A stretch of DNA of 64,000 nucleotides, taken from NCBI RefSeq assembly GCF_016863195.1, contig NZ_BOOK01000016.1:1-64000 (forward strand), written 5' to 3'. The stretch's first letter is position 1, and every line of letters begins with the position of its first letter. Positions 45,104 to 54,518 of this stretch are shown piece by piece. The notes beneath the pieces were generated by a model. The model was not told the DNA's origin and searched no databases. It worked only from the letters and a program-made list of their open reading frames with translations. Position numbers and translations under genes: made by a program. Source of the DNA: Paraplanobispora takensis (GTDB taxonomy: Bacteria; Actinomycetota; Actinomycetes; Streptosporangiales; Streptosporangiaceae).

Positions 45104-46315
45104 TCACCGATCGGACACGGGGGCGACGCGTTCCGCAGGCGCGTCACGAACGCTGTCGGTGATGTCCCACAGCTGCGCCCTGCCGTCCGAGCCGCCGGTG
45201 GCCAGCAGGTGCCCGTGGGGATGGAAGGCCACCGATCTGACGGGGCCGTCGTGGCCGCACAGGGGAGCCCCGACGGGACGGCCGGTGTCGACGTGCCACA
45301 ACCGTGCCGTGCCGTCCGCGCCGCCGGTGGCCAGCAGGTGCCCGTCGGGGTGGAAGGCCACCGATCTGACGGAACCGTCGTGGGCGTGCAGGGGAGTTCC
45401 GGCCGGGCGGCCGGTGTCGACGTGCCACAACCGTGCCGTGCCGTACGGGTCGCCGGTGGCCAGCAGGTGCCCGTCGGGGTGGAAGGCCATCGACCAGGGC
45501 GAATCGGTGACGATGGTGCGGCTCCGGCCGGTGGCCGGGTCCCACAGCCGCACGGTGTCGTCCTCGCCGGCGGTCGCCAGCAGGTAGCCGCCGGGGTGGA
45601 AGGCCGCCGCGCAGATCTCCCCCGTATGGCCGGTGAACAGGGCGATGAGCCTGTTGGTGGCGACCTCCCACAGCCGCACTCCGTAGTCCCAGCCGCCGGT
45701 GGCCAGCAGGTGCCCGTGGGGATGGAAGGCCACCGCGTAAACGCTGCCGATGTGACCGGACAGGGGGATGCCGACCGGGTGGCCGGTGCCGGCGGCCCAC
45801 AGCCGCGCCGTGCCGTCCGCGCCGCCGGTGGCCAGCAGATGTCCTTCGGGGTGGAAGGCCACCGACCAGATGGCGTCGGTGTGGCCCGACAGGGCGATCC
45901 CGGCCGGGGCGGCGGTGCCGGCGTCCCACAGCCGCGCCGTGCCGTCCGCGCCGCCGGTGGCCAGAAGACTCCCGTCCGGGTGGAAGGCGATCGCGGAGAC
46001 CGACCGCGGAAGGTGATCGACGGAGCGGGCGGGACGCTGTACCGAGTCTTCCGGGGCGGCTTTCAACGCCAGGTGGAAGGCGGCGAGCCTCTCCTCGATC
46101 TCCTTGATCGTCTCGGTTTCGACGCCCTTGATCGCCAGTATGTGCCGCCTTCTGCGGAAGGCCAGCTCACCGAAGGTGTTGATGCCCGCGCGTTTGAGAC
46201 AGTTGTATGCGCGGACTGTGAGGTTGAGCTCTTCGATCGGCAGAGCCAGATCATTCATCGAGTACGGCTGGCACAGCGACTCTTCGGGTACTTCCCATGA
46301 CTGGCGGAGCATCAT
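45104..46315 (-). CDS. RNA polymerase alpha-CTD-like domain fused to a seven-bladed WD40 propeller
   Basis: 403 residues; ATG 46315 is chosen for GGAAGG six bases upstream. Residues 25-88 align with the C-terminal domain of RNA polymerase alpha: LPIEELNLTVRAYNCLKRAG keeps the Arg and Asn that contact DNA, but the later Gly-Lys-Lys-Ser DNA-binding turn is replaced by Glu-Thr-Glu-Thr. Seven WD40 repeats follow (FHPDGHLLATGGADGTARLW pattern), exactly one propeller. No catalytic domain, no membrane segment. It may bind promoter DNA or another factor through the CTD and report to a partner by the propeller; this is inference. Confidence 0.88.
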   Translation of the reverse strand: MMLRQSWEVPEESLCQPYSMNDLALPIEELNLTVRAYNCLKRAGINTFGELAFRRRRHILAIKGVETETIKEIEERLAAFHLALKAAPEDSVQRPARSVDHLPRSVSAIAFHPDGSLLATGGADGTARLWDAGTAAPAGIALSGHTDAIWSVAFHPEGHLLATGGADGTARLWAAGTGHPVGIPLSGHIGSVYAVAFHPHGHLLATGGWDYGVRLWEVATNRLIALFTGHTGEICAAAFHPGGYLLATAGEDDTVRLWDPATGRSRTIVTDSPWSMAFHPDGHLLATGDPYGTARLWHVDTGRPAGTPLHAHDGSVRSVAFHPDGHLLATGGADGTARLWHVDTGRPVGAPLCGHDGPVRSVAFHPHGHLLATGGSDGRAQLWDITDSVRDAPAERVAPVSDR

Positions 46316-46500
46316 CCCGGGCCTTCCTCTGGATCGTGCTCTCTCGTCCGCCGCGGATGGTCTGCCACCCGAGGGCTCCTTCGTGCGGCAGTGCGCCGAC
46401 GATTCGCCCAGTGTGCTCAAACCGGCTTGTGCCGTCCTTGGAAACGGCTGGTGAGATCACCTCGATCGGACAGGATCCGGGGAATCACCGGCTTGATGGT

Positions 46501-47001
46501 TCAACGTGTCCTGCGATAGCGGATCATCGGGCCCAGCAGGCCGGGCACCGTCGCGAACGGGGTCATGCCGAGCCGCTCGACGACCGCGATCGACGTGACG
46601 TTGCCCTCGTCGACCTCCGCCAGCACCTCGGACAGTCCGAGAGGACCGAGGGCGTGTTCCACCACCGCGCCGGCGGCCTCGGTGGCGTATCCCCTGCCCC
46701 ACACGGCCGGCGCCAGGCTGTAGACGACCTCGAGCCCGAGCCGCTCCAGCGGCCGCAGCCCGGCCGTGCCGACCACGTCGGGTCTCTCCTTCTGCCGGAT
46801 CAGCCACAGCCCGTGACCGGCTGCGGCGAAATCCCGCGTGCTGTCCTCGATGACCCTGGTGATCTCCGCGGAGGACAGGACCGCCCCGTCGAAGAGGAAG
46901 CGCCGCACCTCCTCGCCGTTCCAGTGGGCCGCCAGTTCGGCTCGGTCGTGCACGGTCGCCGGACGCAGGACCAGGCGTTCCGTCGTCAGGACGTGATTCA
47001 T
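46501..47001 (-). CDS. GNAT family N-acetyltransferase (RimJ/RimL-like)
   Basis: 166 residues from ATG 47001 (TTG 47010 also possible). LTTERLVLRPATVHDRAELAA opens the fold; the acetyl-CoA pyrophosphate loop is VWGRGYATEAAGAVV, and NVTSIAVVERLGM is the C-terminal motif of RimJ/RimL-type enzymes. Substrate (protein N-terminus or small molecule) unknown. It stands alone between the WD40 gene and a membrane protein. Confidence 0.87.
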   Translation of the reverse strand: MNHVLTTERLVLRPATVHDRAELAAHWNGEEVRRFLFDGAVLSSAEITRVIEDSTRDFAAAGHGLWLIRQKERPDVVGTAGLRPLERLGLEVVYSLAPAVWGRGYATEAAGAVVEHALGPLGLSEVLAEVDEGNVTSIAVVERLGMTPFATVPGLLGPMIRYRRTR

Positions 47002-47160
47002 GACCGCCAAGCTACCGATCGCATCATCGAAACCGCCTCCGAGTTTTTGCGCCCCGGGTCTCCTGAGGCGCAGCCCGGGTGGGCGACGCCCGGCCTGTCA
47101 CGGACGCGCTCCACGGGTGGGTTCACCGATCGATACGCGCCGCCGTACCCACTCTCAGCC

Positions 47161-47913
47161 TCAGGACTCAGTCGTCCAGGGGTTCGGCGCGGGGGTGCGG
47201 GGTGAGAGCCGTGCCAGGCCGGCGGCGTTCAGGGCTCTGCCCCAGAGCGTGAGGACGACGAGCCACTGCGCCCACATCACCGCGCTCATCTGGCCGGAGA
47301 GCAGGTTCTGCGCACTGGCGAACGGGGTGAGCCAGGCCTGGGCGGGGCTCAAGGCGTCCACGCGGCCCAGCGCGTACCACAGGCCCAGCGGCAGCGCGAT
47401 GGTGGCCAGGCACGCGATCACGGGACGTCGCAGCAGCAGGCCCAGGCCGGTGCCGACCAGCTGGGCGAGGACCTGCACCAGCACGCCGCCCGCTGCGACG
47501 GCCACGGCGTGATCCCACGCGGCGGGGGCCGTGGAGGAGGCGAGCGCGAGGGCGGCGGCGCAGGCCAGGAATCCGAAGGCACCGATGACCGCGGCCAGCA
47601 GGACCGCTCCCAGCAGGGTGGGGGCGATCCGGGCCGTACGGGGTGCCCGCCGCAGGTCGTGGGCGAGCAGGACGCCGGAGAACGGCACCATGACGGACAG
47701 CAGGAGCTGCACCGCCTGCGCGAGCGTGGCGAGCGTCCGCTCGGCGGACGGCAGCCCGGCGGCCACCGCCGCGGCGGCGGTCAGGCCCAGCAGGAGGGTG
47801 ATCGCGAGCAGCCACCGCCGGGACCGTGTGCCGACGGCGCGCCGGATCACGCCCGAGATCTCCTCGCCCAAGCCGATGGGCACTTCGCCGATGTCTGAGG
47901 TGTGCTGCCGCAT
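47161..47913 (-). CDS. Six-helix membrane protein, ABC-2-like
   Basis: 250 residues; ATG 47913 has GGAGG six bases upstream, much better than ATG 47943. Six hydrophobic helices (from about residues 34, 67, 93, 130, 158 and 217), a charged RRAPRTARIAP loop after the second, layout of an ABC-2-type permease without an adjacent ATPase. Function unknown; an ATPase encoded elsewhere would be expected. Confidence 0.65.
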   Translation of the reverse strand: MRQHTSDIGEVPIGLGEEISGVIRRAVGTRSRRWLLAITLLLGLTAAAAVAAGLPSAERTLATLAQAVQLLLSVMVPFSGVLLAHDLRRAPRTARIAPTLLGAVLLAAVIGAFGFLACAAALALASSTAPAAWDHAVAVAAGGVLVQVLAQLVGTGLGLLLRRPVIACLATIALPLGLWYALGRVDALSPAQAWLTPFASAQNLLSGQMSAVMWAQWLVVLTLWGRALNAAGLARLSPRTPAPNPWTTES

Positions 47914-48119
47914 GCTCGGCCTCCAGTCCGTCTTCCCTTTCATGATCTCTCATCCGGCCGGGGAAGTCATGAGCAGATCTCTGCGGGCGAACCGCCCCGG
48001 GGCCGGGTGATCTCTCAACTGGATCGTCTCCCTGCCGATGGGGCCGACGGGAACCGGCGGGAGACGGACCGGCGGCGGGATGGGCGTGCGGACGCCCGGA
48101 TTCGGCAGGGGGCGTAGTG

Positions 48120-49730
48120 ATGGACGAGCGGACGGCGGCCGAGGACCGGTTGCCGGTGCTCCCGCTCTCGTACGGCCCGCTGTACGCCCTGGAGGTGCGG
48201 GTCCACGAGCTGGCCAACGCCGGCCGGGCCCACGAGGCGCTGACGGCCGCGGACGAGTCCGAGCCGCTGGCCCGCGCGTTCGGCGACGACAGGACCGTCG
48301 GCTTCCTGATCCAGGGCCGGATCTACTCCTACCTCTACCTCGGGTACTACGCGGAGGCGTTCGCCGCCGGGCAGGAGCTGCTGGAACACCACCGGGCGGC
48401 CGGCAACATCCTGGGGGAGGCGAAGACCCTCGCGATCCTGGCCGAGGCGTGCTTCCAGGCGGATCGGATCGCCGAGGGCGTGCAGTACCTGGCCCGCTCC
48501 AGCCTGCTGCTGGACGACACCACCCGGCGCAACGACCGCTACATCTCGGCGCTCGGCTCCTACAGCGACGCCGCGGCGCGGGCGGGCCTGTACGAGATCG
48601 CGGGCTCGGCCCTCGAACGGGAGAGGGAGTACGTCGCGGCCCGCGGGGAGGCGGTGGGCGGCTATATGCAGGAGCGCTATCTGGACCTGCTGGTGTGCTG
48701 GGGGATGCGGCTGCGCCAGCTCGGCCACGAGACCGAGGCCGTCGGCCGGTTGCGCCGCGCCGCCGCGCTCGCCGCCGGATGGCTGGAGGCCGAGCGGCGG
48801 GAGGCCGGGGCCGATTCGCGCCGGGCGCTGGAGCTGGCCGCCTACCGCGCGCTCGCGCTGGCCGGTCTGGGAGAGACCGGGGAGCCGGTCGCGCTGGCCG
48901 CGCCCGTCGTCGTCCCGCTGCGCGACCAGGACCTGAGGGAGCCCGCCTGGGCCGCCCATCTGGCGTCCGGGATCGCCCTGGGCGCCCGCGGCGAGCCGGC
49001 CGCCGCCCGCCGGGAGCTGCTGGCCGCCCGGCAGCTCTGCCTCGACGGGTGGACCGAGAAGCGGTTGATCGTCCAGCACGAGCTGTCCGCGCTCGCCGCC
49101 CGGAACCTCGGCGCCGAGGACCGCCGGGACATGCTCGACACGATCCTGGATCAGGCGCGCCTGCTGTGGCGGCAGCGCCTGCAACGCCTCGCGATGCTGC
49201 GGCAGGCCCGCCGGCGTGAGGAACTGGAGGCCGCCCACGCCCGGGCCGAGGCGGCGTCGCTGCACGACCCGCTCACCGGGCTCGGCAACCGACGGCGGTT
49301 CGACCAGCTCATGGCCGCCCTCGACACCGGGGCGCCGTCCGCCCCGGCGAGCCTGCTGATCATCGACGTCGACATGTTCAAGAGGATCAACGACACCCAT
49401 TCCCACGCCGCCGGTGACCAGGTGCTGCGCGAGATCGGCGGCATCCTGCGCGGCCACTGCCGGGCCCAGGACGTCCCGGTCCGCTACGCCGGGGACGAGT
49501 TCGCCGTCTTCCTCCGAGCCGACCTGACCGCCGCGGTCGAGATCGCCGAGCGGATCCGCGCGGCCGTGGCGGCGACCGGCTTCGACCACGTCACGCCCGG
49601 CACCGTGATCAGCATCAGCACCGGAGCCGCCCAGCTGGAGCCGCACATGAGCGCCGCCGACCTGTTCCACGCCGCGGACGCCAACCTGTACCAGGCCAAA
49701 CGGGGCGGTCGTAACCGCGTCGCCGCCTGA
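48120..49730 (+). CDS. TPR-linked diguanylate cyclase (GGDEF domain, AGDEF variant)
   Basis: 536 residues from ATG 48120 (a GTG precedes it). Residues 20-350 are helical TPR-like pairs, then a coiled coil (LRQARRREELEAAHARAEA) leading to the GGDEF domain: DPLTGLGNRRRF, DVDMFKRINDTHSHAAGD, and active-site AGDEF at 457-461. The inhibitory I-site Arg-x-x-Asp (448-451) sits five residues before, so product feedback is expected. It makes cyclic di-GMP from two GTP in the cytoplasm. No membrane segment; the TPR part probably binds a partner. Confidence 0.92.
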   Translation: MDERTAAEDRLPVLPLSYGPLYALEVRVHELANAGRAHEALTAADESEPLARAFGDDRTVGFLIQGRIYSYLYLGYYAEAFAAGQELLEHHRAAGNILGEAKTLAILAEACFQADRIAEGVQYLARSSLLLDDTTRRNDRYISALGSYSDAAARAGLYEIAGSALEREREYVAARGEAVGGYMQERYLDLLVCWGMRLRQLGHETEAVGRLRRAAALAAGWLEAERREAGADSRRALELAAYRALALAGLGETGEPVALAAPVVVPLRDQDLREPAWAAHLASGIALGARGEPAAARRELLAARQLCLDGWTEKRLIVQHELSALAARNLGAEDRRDMLDTILDQARLLWRQRLQRLAMLRQARRREELEAAHARAEAASLHDPLTGLGNRRRFDQLMAALDTGAPSAPASLLIIDVDMFKRINDTHSHAAGDQVLREIGGILRGHCRAQDVPVRYAGDEFAVFLRADLTAAVEIAERIRAAVAATGFDHVTPGTVISISTGAAQLEPHMSAADLFHAADANLYQAKRGGRNRVAA

Positions 49731-49795
49731 CCGCCTGACCATATGGCCTTCTGGCCGGCGGGGGCGGCGACGCGGGGTCTGACGGGGGCGGAGCG

Positions 49796-50347
49796 TCAGT
49801 TGGCGCAGTCCTGGTTCTTGAGGGCCAGCGCCACCTGGTAGATCTCGCCGTGGGACAGCAGGAAGCGGTACGTGGCCTTCGGGTTGCCCGGAACGGTGAC
49901 GGTGGCGTATCCGCTGTTGCTCTGCTTCAGCCTGGGATAGGCCTTGATCATCTGTCCGGCGGTGGAGCCGATCTTGATCCCCTGCGGGGTCCTGACGCCC
50001 TTGGGCGCGTAGATGATGGCCACGCCGCGCCTGTCGGAGATGAGCATGCCCACGTTGTCGCGGCCGGCCGGGTACGCCTTCAGGTCCCAGCCGGTGCACG
50101 GGCTGTAGCCGGACCTGCGCACGATCTTCTTCGTCGCCCTGGCCTGCTTGGCGCTCATCCCGAGCCGCACCCCGCCGAACCCGAACGGCCCCAGCGTGGC
50201 GGGCTTGCCGACGGTGGCCTCGCTGACGGCGGCGGACGCCGTGGACCCGGCGGCCGTCGCGGGCGCGGCACCGCCCAGCAGCCCTCCTCCCACCAGCGCC
50301 GCCACCAGTGCCGTACGGCCCGGCCGTCGGGTATTGGTACGTTCCAT
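49796..50347 (-). CDS. Secreted hypothetical protein
   Basis: 183 residues from ATG 50347 with GGAGGA upstream; the longer upstream frame has no site. Sec signal ends near residue 33 (ATAA). The mature part has two cysteines (YSPCTGW and the terminal QDCAN) and short beta-rich patterns FGGVRLGMSAKQARATKK and IKIGSTAGQMIKAYP, the layout of small exported proteins whose first motif, GxxLGMS, recurs in many actinomycete secreted proteins. Function unknown. Confidence 0.75.
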   Translation of the reverse strand: MERTNTRRPGRTALVAALVGGGLLGGAAPATAAGSTASAAVSEATVGKPATLGPFGFGGVRLGMSAKQARATKKIVRRSGYSPCTGWDLKAYPAGRDNVGMLISDRRGVAIIYAPKGVRTPQGIKIGSTAGQMIKAYPRLKQSNSGYATVTVPGNPKATYRFLLSHGEIYQVALALKNQDCAN

Positions 50348-50493
50348 TTCGATCTCCTCCGTCATGGTCGTCGGTCGTACGATCATCTGACGGAAGATCC
50401 ACCGTGAAGGTTCACGACTCCGCCGACGCATCCACCTCTGCCCGGCGTGAGCGCCGGTGCGGCGGGTCCGGGCAGAGGCTCAGGACGTCCCGG

Positions 50494-51126
50494 TCACCGG
50501 TCCCGCCGGGCGAACCGCGCGGCGGCCTCGCCGCTGAGGCGGCCCGGCGGGAGACGGCGGCCGCACAGCACGAGCAGCAGGTCCTGGGCCGGGCCCCGGA
50601 CGGGGGCTCCCGTGCCGTGGCTCCAGTCGAGGTCGGTGGCCTCCAGCGTCACTCCCGTGAGGTCGGCCCCGAAGAAGGAGATGTTCTTCGGCCGCATCCC
50701 GGACAGCACCATGGCGATCCGGCCGGTGGGGACGCGGCGATCGAGTCCCAGGCCCACCGTGATGTCGAGTCCGTGGATGACGTCGTGCGAGAGCGCCCCG
50801 TGGGCGCCCCCGCCGGGCGGGGTCCACGGATGGGCGGCGTTGTCCCGAAGTGACGCGACCAGCTCCGCGGGGGACAGCTCGGCGGCGTCGCGGCGCGCGC
50901 ACCGGTCGGCCATGCGGTTGATGTCCCCGCGGGCCCTGACCAGCTCCGCAAGTGTCCGCCGGAGCGAGGTACGGAAGGGCATCGTCGTGTGGGCGACCAC
51001 CTCGCGTACCCGCCAGCCGTCGCACAACGTGGGCGCGTCCCACTGCTCCGGCCGGAGGGCGGCCAGCAGGTCCGCCTGCTCGCGGCGTTCGGCCACCACG
51101 GCGTCCCGAAGGCGATCTTCAGTCAT
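50494..51126 (-). CDS. TIGR03083 family (mycothiol-dependent DinB-like) protein
   Basis: 210 residues from ATG 51126 with GGGGAC upstream. LAALRPEQWDAPTLCDGWRVREVVAHTT holds the usual DG-W-V-x-x-x-A-H metal-binding pattern of the maleylpyruvate isomerase N-terminal/DinB-like fold, and ALSHDVIHGLDI supplies the later histidines. Likely a metal- and mycothiol-using enzyme. Divergent from the ECF sigma gene by 148 bp. Confidence 0.8.
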   Translation of the reverse strand: MTEDRLRDAVVAERREQADLLAALRPEQWDAPTLCDGWRVREVVAHTTMPFRTSLRRTLAELVRARGDINRMADRCARRDAAELSPAELVASLRDNAAHPWTPPGGGAHGALSHDVIHGLDITVGLGLDRRVPTGRIAMVLSGMRPKNISFFGADLTGVTLEATDLDWSHGTGAPVRGPAQDLLLVLCGRRLPPGRLSGEAAARFARRDR

Positions 51127-51274
51127 CACATGTCCCCTGTTCCGGCGCACCCGCTGTGCGCCTCCTCCGGGGTACGGAGGCGGAGGCGGAAACTCATCGG
51201 CCGACGCCGAAACTCGCCGGCACCGGAACGCACCGGCGTCGAGACGTGTCGGCGGCGGGGCCTATGGTCGGGGC

Positions 51275-52303
51275 GTGACGGGAATCGCGGTGGGAATTCA
51301 CGGGGCGACGGGATCGCAGGTCGGAGAGGTCTCCCGGCTGGAGCCGTACCGGACCGAGCTGACCGGTTACTGCTACCGGGTGCTCGGCTCCGGATTCGAG
51401 GCCGAGGACGCCGTGCAGGAGACGTTCCTGCGGGCCTGGCGGTCGTTCGACCGTTACGACGAACGGCGGGCCTCCCTGCGGACGTGGCTCTACAGCATCG
51501 CCACCAACGTCTGCCTCGACATGCTGCGCAGCACGCAACGCCGGGCCCTGGCCGTGGACCTCGGCCCCGCGGCGGAGGCCGGGGCGGACATCGGCCGGCC
51601 GCTGCCCGAGCGGGTCTGGGTCCAGCCGGTCCCGGACTCCCTGGTGCTGCCGGCGGAGGGCGATCCGGAAGGCGATCCGGAGGGCGCGGCCGTGCGGCGC
51701 GAGACGATCCGCCTGGCGTTCGTCGCCGCGCTGCAGCATCTGCCGCCCCGGCAGCGGGTCGTGCTGATCCTGCGCGACGTGCTGGCCTTCAGGGCCGAGG
51801 AGGTCGCGCACCTCCTGGAGACCACCGTCGCGTCGGTGAACAGCGCGTTGCAGCGGGCACGGGCGAGGCTCAGGACGACCGGTGTCACGCCGGGCGAGCC
51901 GTCGCGGCCGTCCGATCCCGCCCAGCGCGAGCTGCTCACCCGTTACTGCACCGCGTTCGAGCGCCACGACGTCGCCGCGCTCGTGGCCCTGCTCCACGAG
52001 GACGCCACGATGTCGATGCCGCCCTTCGGCTGGTGGCTCCGCGGCCGAGACCGGATCAGGCAGGCGCTGCTGGACCCCGGGGCGTCCTGCGCGGGCGCCC
52101 GCCTCGTCCCGGTCGCGGCCTGCGGCTCGCCGGCGTTCTGGCAGCTGCGGCCCGGTCCGGACGGCCCCTGCACGCCCTTCGGGCTGGTCCTTCTCGACAT
52201 CTCGGAGGGACTGATCACCGGCATCACCACCCACCTCGACGCCGACCGGCTGATCCCCCTGTTCGGCCCCCCGGACGCCCCGGCCGCCGGAGCCCTCACA
52301 TGA
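51275..52303 (+). CDS. ECF-type RNA polymerase sigma factor with C-terminal SnoaL-like domain (TIGR02960 type)
   Basis: 342 residues from GTG 51275; TATGGT ends 7 bp before it, so the mRNA is probably leaderless. Region 2 (DAVQETFLRAWRSFDRYDERR; LYSIATNVCLDMLRS) and region 4 (LPPRQRVVLILRDVLAFRAEEVA) are complete, and residues 220-342 form a SnoaL/NTF2-like domain with FGWWLRGRDRI. Such sigma factors carry their own regulatory domain instead of a separate anti-sigma factor. Its stop overlaps that of the convergent permease by eight bases. Confidence 0.9.
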   Translation: MTGIAVGIHGATGSQVGEVSRLEPYRTELTGYCYRVLGSGFEAEDAVQETFLRAWRSFDRYDERRASLRTWLYSIATNVCLDMLRSTQRRALAVDLGPAAEAGADIGRPLPERVWVQPVPDSLVLPAEGDPEGDPEGAAVRRETIRLAFVAALQHLPPRQRVVLILRDVLAFRAEEVAHLLETTVASVNSALQRARARLRTTGVTPGEPSRPSDPAQRELLTRYCTAFERHDVAALVALLHEDATMSMPPFGWWLRGRDRIRQALLDPGASCAGARLVPVAACGSPAFWQLRPGPDGPCTPFGLVLLDISEGLITGITTHLDADRLIPLFGPPDAPAAGALT

Positions 52304-53582
52304 AGTAACGCAGCCACACGTAGACCCAGGCCATCAGCGAGCTGAGGACCGTGACGAGGAGGCCGTACCTGGTGAACTGCCAGAAGGAGATGGGATGCCC
52401 GGAGCGGGCGGCGATGCCGATGGCCACCACGTTGGCGCTGGCCGCCACCGCGGTGCCGTTCCCGCCGAAGTCGGCTCCCAGGGCGAAGGCCCACCACAGG
52501 GACTGGCCGGTGGCCGGGTCGGGGGCCTGCGCCACGATCCCCTCGACGACGGGCGCCATGGTGGCGACGTAGGGGATGTTGTCGAAGAAGGCGCCCAGGG
52601 CGGCGGAGCCGAACAGCAGCGCGGTCGCCGCGCCGAAGTAGTTGTCGCCCACCGCGCCGATCGCCCAGTCGCCCACGGTGGAGATGACGCCGGTGTGCAC
52701 CAGCCCGGCGACCATGACGAACAGGCCGACGAAGAACACCAGGGTCGGCCACTCGACCTCGCGCAGGGTCTCGGAGACGTCGGCGCCCGAGACCAGGATC
52801 ATCACGCCGGCGCCCACCAGGGCGATGATCGACGGATCGACGTGCACGACGGCGTGCAGCCCGAAGCCGACGATGACGAGGGTGAGGACGGCCAGGCAGC
52901 GGGCCAGCAGGCGCGGATCGGTGATGGCGCGCCGTTCCTGCAGGACCATCACCGCGGCCACGCGATCGGGGTTGTAGCGGAACGACCTGCGGAACAGCAC
53001 GCGGGTCAGCAGCACGAACGCGGCGAAGGTCACCACGACGATCGGCGCCATGTGGATGATGAAGTCGTTGAAGGTCAGGCCGGCCCGGCTGCCGATGATG
53101 ATGTTGGGCGGGTCGCCGATGAGGGTGGCCGCACCGCCGATGTTGGAGGCCAGGACCTCGGCGATGAGATAGGGCTGGGCCGGGATGTCCAGCCGGTTGC
53201 ACACGACGACGGTGACCGGCGCGACGAGCATGATCGTGGTGACGTTGTCCAGGAACGGCGAGGCGACGGCGGTGATGGCCATCAACATGACCATCAGCCG
53301 GTACGGCCGGCCCCGGGACTTCTTGGCGGCCCAGATGGCCAGATAGTCGAAGATCCCGGTCTGCTTGAGGATCCCGACGATGATCATCATGCCCAGCAGC
53401 AGGAAGATCACATTCCAGTCGACGCCCTCGTGTTCGGAGAAGAACACCTCGGAGCCGGGGACCAGGCCGAGCACCGCCATGACCGCGGCGGCGACGAGCA
53501 CCACCTTGACCTTGTTCGCCTTCTCCGTGGCGATGAAGAAGAACGCCACCACGAAGACGGCCAGCGCGACGAGGGCGCTCAT
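52296..53582 (-). CDS. ArsB/NhaD family permease (SLC13-like ion transporter)
   Basis: 428 residues from ATG 53582. Eleven to twelve membrane segments; FLDNVTTIMLVAPVTVVV and GGAATLIGDPPNIIIGS in the first half and AFFDNIPYVATMAPVVEGI with GADFGGNGTAVAASANVVA in the second are the two inverted repeats of the ion transporter superfamily. Members exchange Na+ for H+ or export arsenite; no arsenic genes are near. The CBS, antiporter-subunit and slipin genes upstream on the same strand favour Na+/H+ or K+/H+ exchange. Confidence 0.88.
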   Translation of the reverse strand: MSALVALAVFVVAFFFIATEKANKVKVVLVAAAVMAVLGLVPGSEVFFSEHEGVDWNVIFLLLGMMIIVGILKQTGIFDYLAIWAAKKSRGRPYRLMVMLMAITAVASPFLDNVTTIMLVAPVTVVVCNRLDIPAQPYLIAEVLASNIGGAATLIGDPPNIIIGSRAGLTFNDFIIHMAPIVVVTFAAFVLLTRVLFRRSFRYNPDRVAAVMVLQERRAITDPRLLARCLAVLTLVIVGFGLHAVVHVDPSIIALVGAGVMILVSGADVSETLREVEWPTLVFFVGLFVMVAGLVHTGVISTVGDWAIGAVGDNYFGAATALLFGSAALGAFFDNIPYVATMAPVVEGIVAQAPDPATGQSLWWAFALGADFGGNGTAVAASANVVAIGIAARSGHPISFWQFTRYGLLVTVLSSLMAWVYVWLRYFM

Positions 53583-53754
53583 CGCGCCCGCCCCGGCGGT
53601 CCGCTGCGGGCCGTGGTCGTCGCAGCCGAGGTGACGGGACGTCCCGGGTGCGACGCTGTGGAGAACCGGGGCACGCCGAAGAGAGCTCGCCGGAACTGGT
53701 GCATGAGAAGGCCTCCGAACGGTGCGCGCGCCTGTGGAACCTCAGCGCGGGAGA

Positions 53755-53849
53755 GCAGGACCTGGTGATGTACGGCGCGCGGGAAGGCACGACCTGGCGA
53801 CGTGCGGCGCGCGGGAAGGCAGGACCCGGTGGTGTACGGCGGGCGGAAC
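53755..53849. repeat. Three 32-bp tandem repeats upstream of the permease
   Basis: Units at 53755, 53787 and 53819, sharing GACC(T/C)GG(T/C)G and ACGGCGCGCGGGAAG; lies in the 340-bp gene-free gap 53583-53922 between the permease and the CBS gene. The rest of the gap shows nothing recognisable. Confidence 0.75.
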
Positions 53850-53922
53850 GCCGGGCGTCCCGGCCGCGGTGGTCCGGGACGCCCGGCCCGGCCCCGGGGG
53901 TCCCGGACCGGCCCGCCCGGGG

Positions 53923-54381
53923 TCAGTCGTCGGGGGCGGCGAGGGCCATGCTGGTGAGCAGGCGGTCCAGAGTGATCGTCCCGAACAGGATCCCGGTCCG
54001 GTCGACCACCGCCACCAGAGGGCTGCGCAGCCGGGCCATGAGGGCGGCCACTTCCAGGAGCGTCGCGTCCAGGGCCACCGTGGCGGGTTTGATGGGCTGG
54101 TGCGGCAGGCAGTCGCCCACCGTCAGCTCGCCCCGCTCCTGCCAGAACAGGTCGGCGTGGGCCTCATCGATGGCCCGGGTGAGCGCCGGGTCCTCCTGGT
54201 AGGCGCCCGGGACCGTCATGCGCAGCACCTGCGTGCCCGGGAGCACCACACGGGGCCGCGAGTCGTCGTCGACGACGATCAGTCCCGGCAGCCGGGCCAG
54301 CGTCATCACCCGCACCGCCCTGGTGACCGGGTCGTGGATCGTCACCGTCGGCAACTTCACCGCGATATCGCGTGCCTGCAT
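53923..54381 (-). CDS. Tandem CBS domain protein
   Basis: 152 residues from ATG 54381 with GAAGGGACGG upstream. Two CBS domains: [22 protein letters not shown] with [19 protein letters not shown], and [21 protein letters not shown] with [23 protein letters not shown] pairs bind adenosine nucleotides or c-di-AMP and gate partner proteins. Placed between the antiporter subunit and the ArsB/NhaD permease, it probably regulates the transporter. Confidence 0.88.
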   Translation of the reverse strand: MQARDIAVKLPTVTIHDPVTRAVRVMTLARLPGLIVVDDDSRPRVVLPGTQVLRMTVPGAYQEDPALTRAIDEAHADLFWQERGELTVGDCLPHQPIKPATVALDATLLEVAALMARLRSPLVAVVDRTGILFGTITLDRLLTSMALAAPDD

Positions 54382-54518
54382 GACACCGTCCCTTCGGGCC
54401 GTGCGGGTGCGGCCCGATTTCGAGCAATGGCTTCTCACGTCCGGAGAGTGCGCGGGCGGCACGCGCATGGATCTGTGCCGCGCGTTCGGGAGGGGCGGTC
54501 CGGTCCTGCCCGGGCCCG

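Noticed and set aside
52296-53582. Arsenite efflux pump
   Set aside because: No ArsR with cysteine site, arsenate reductase or ArsA nearby; the antiporter-subunit and CBS neighbours fit cation exchange better.
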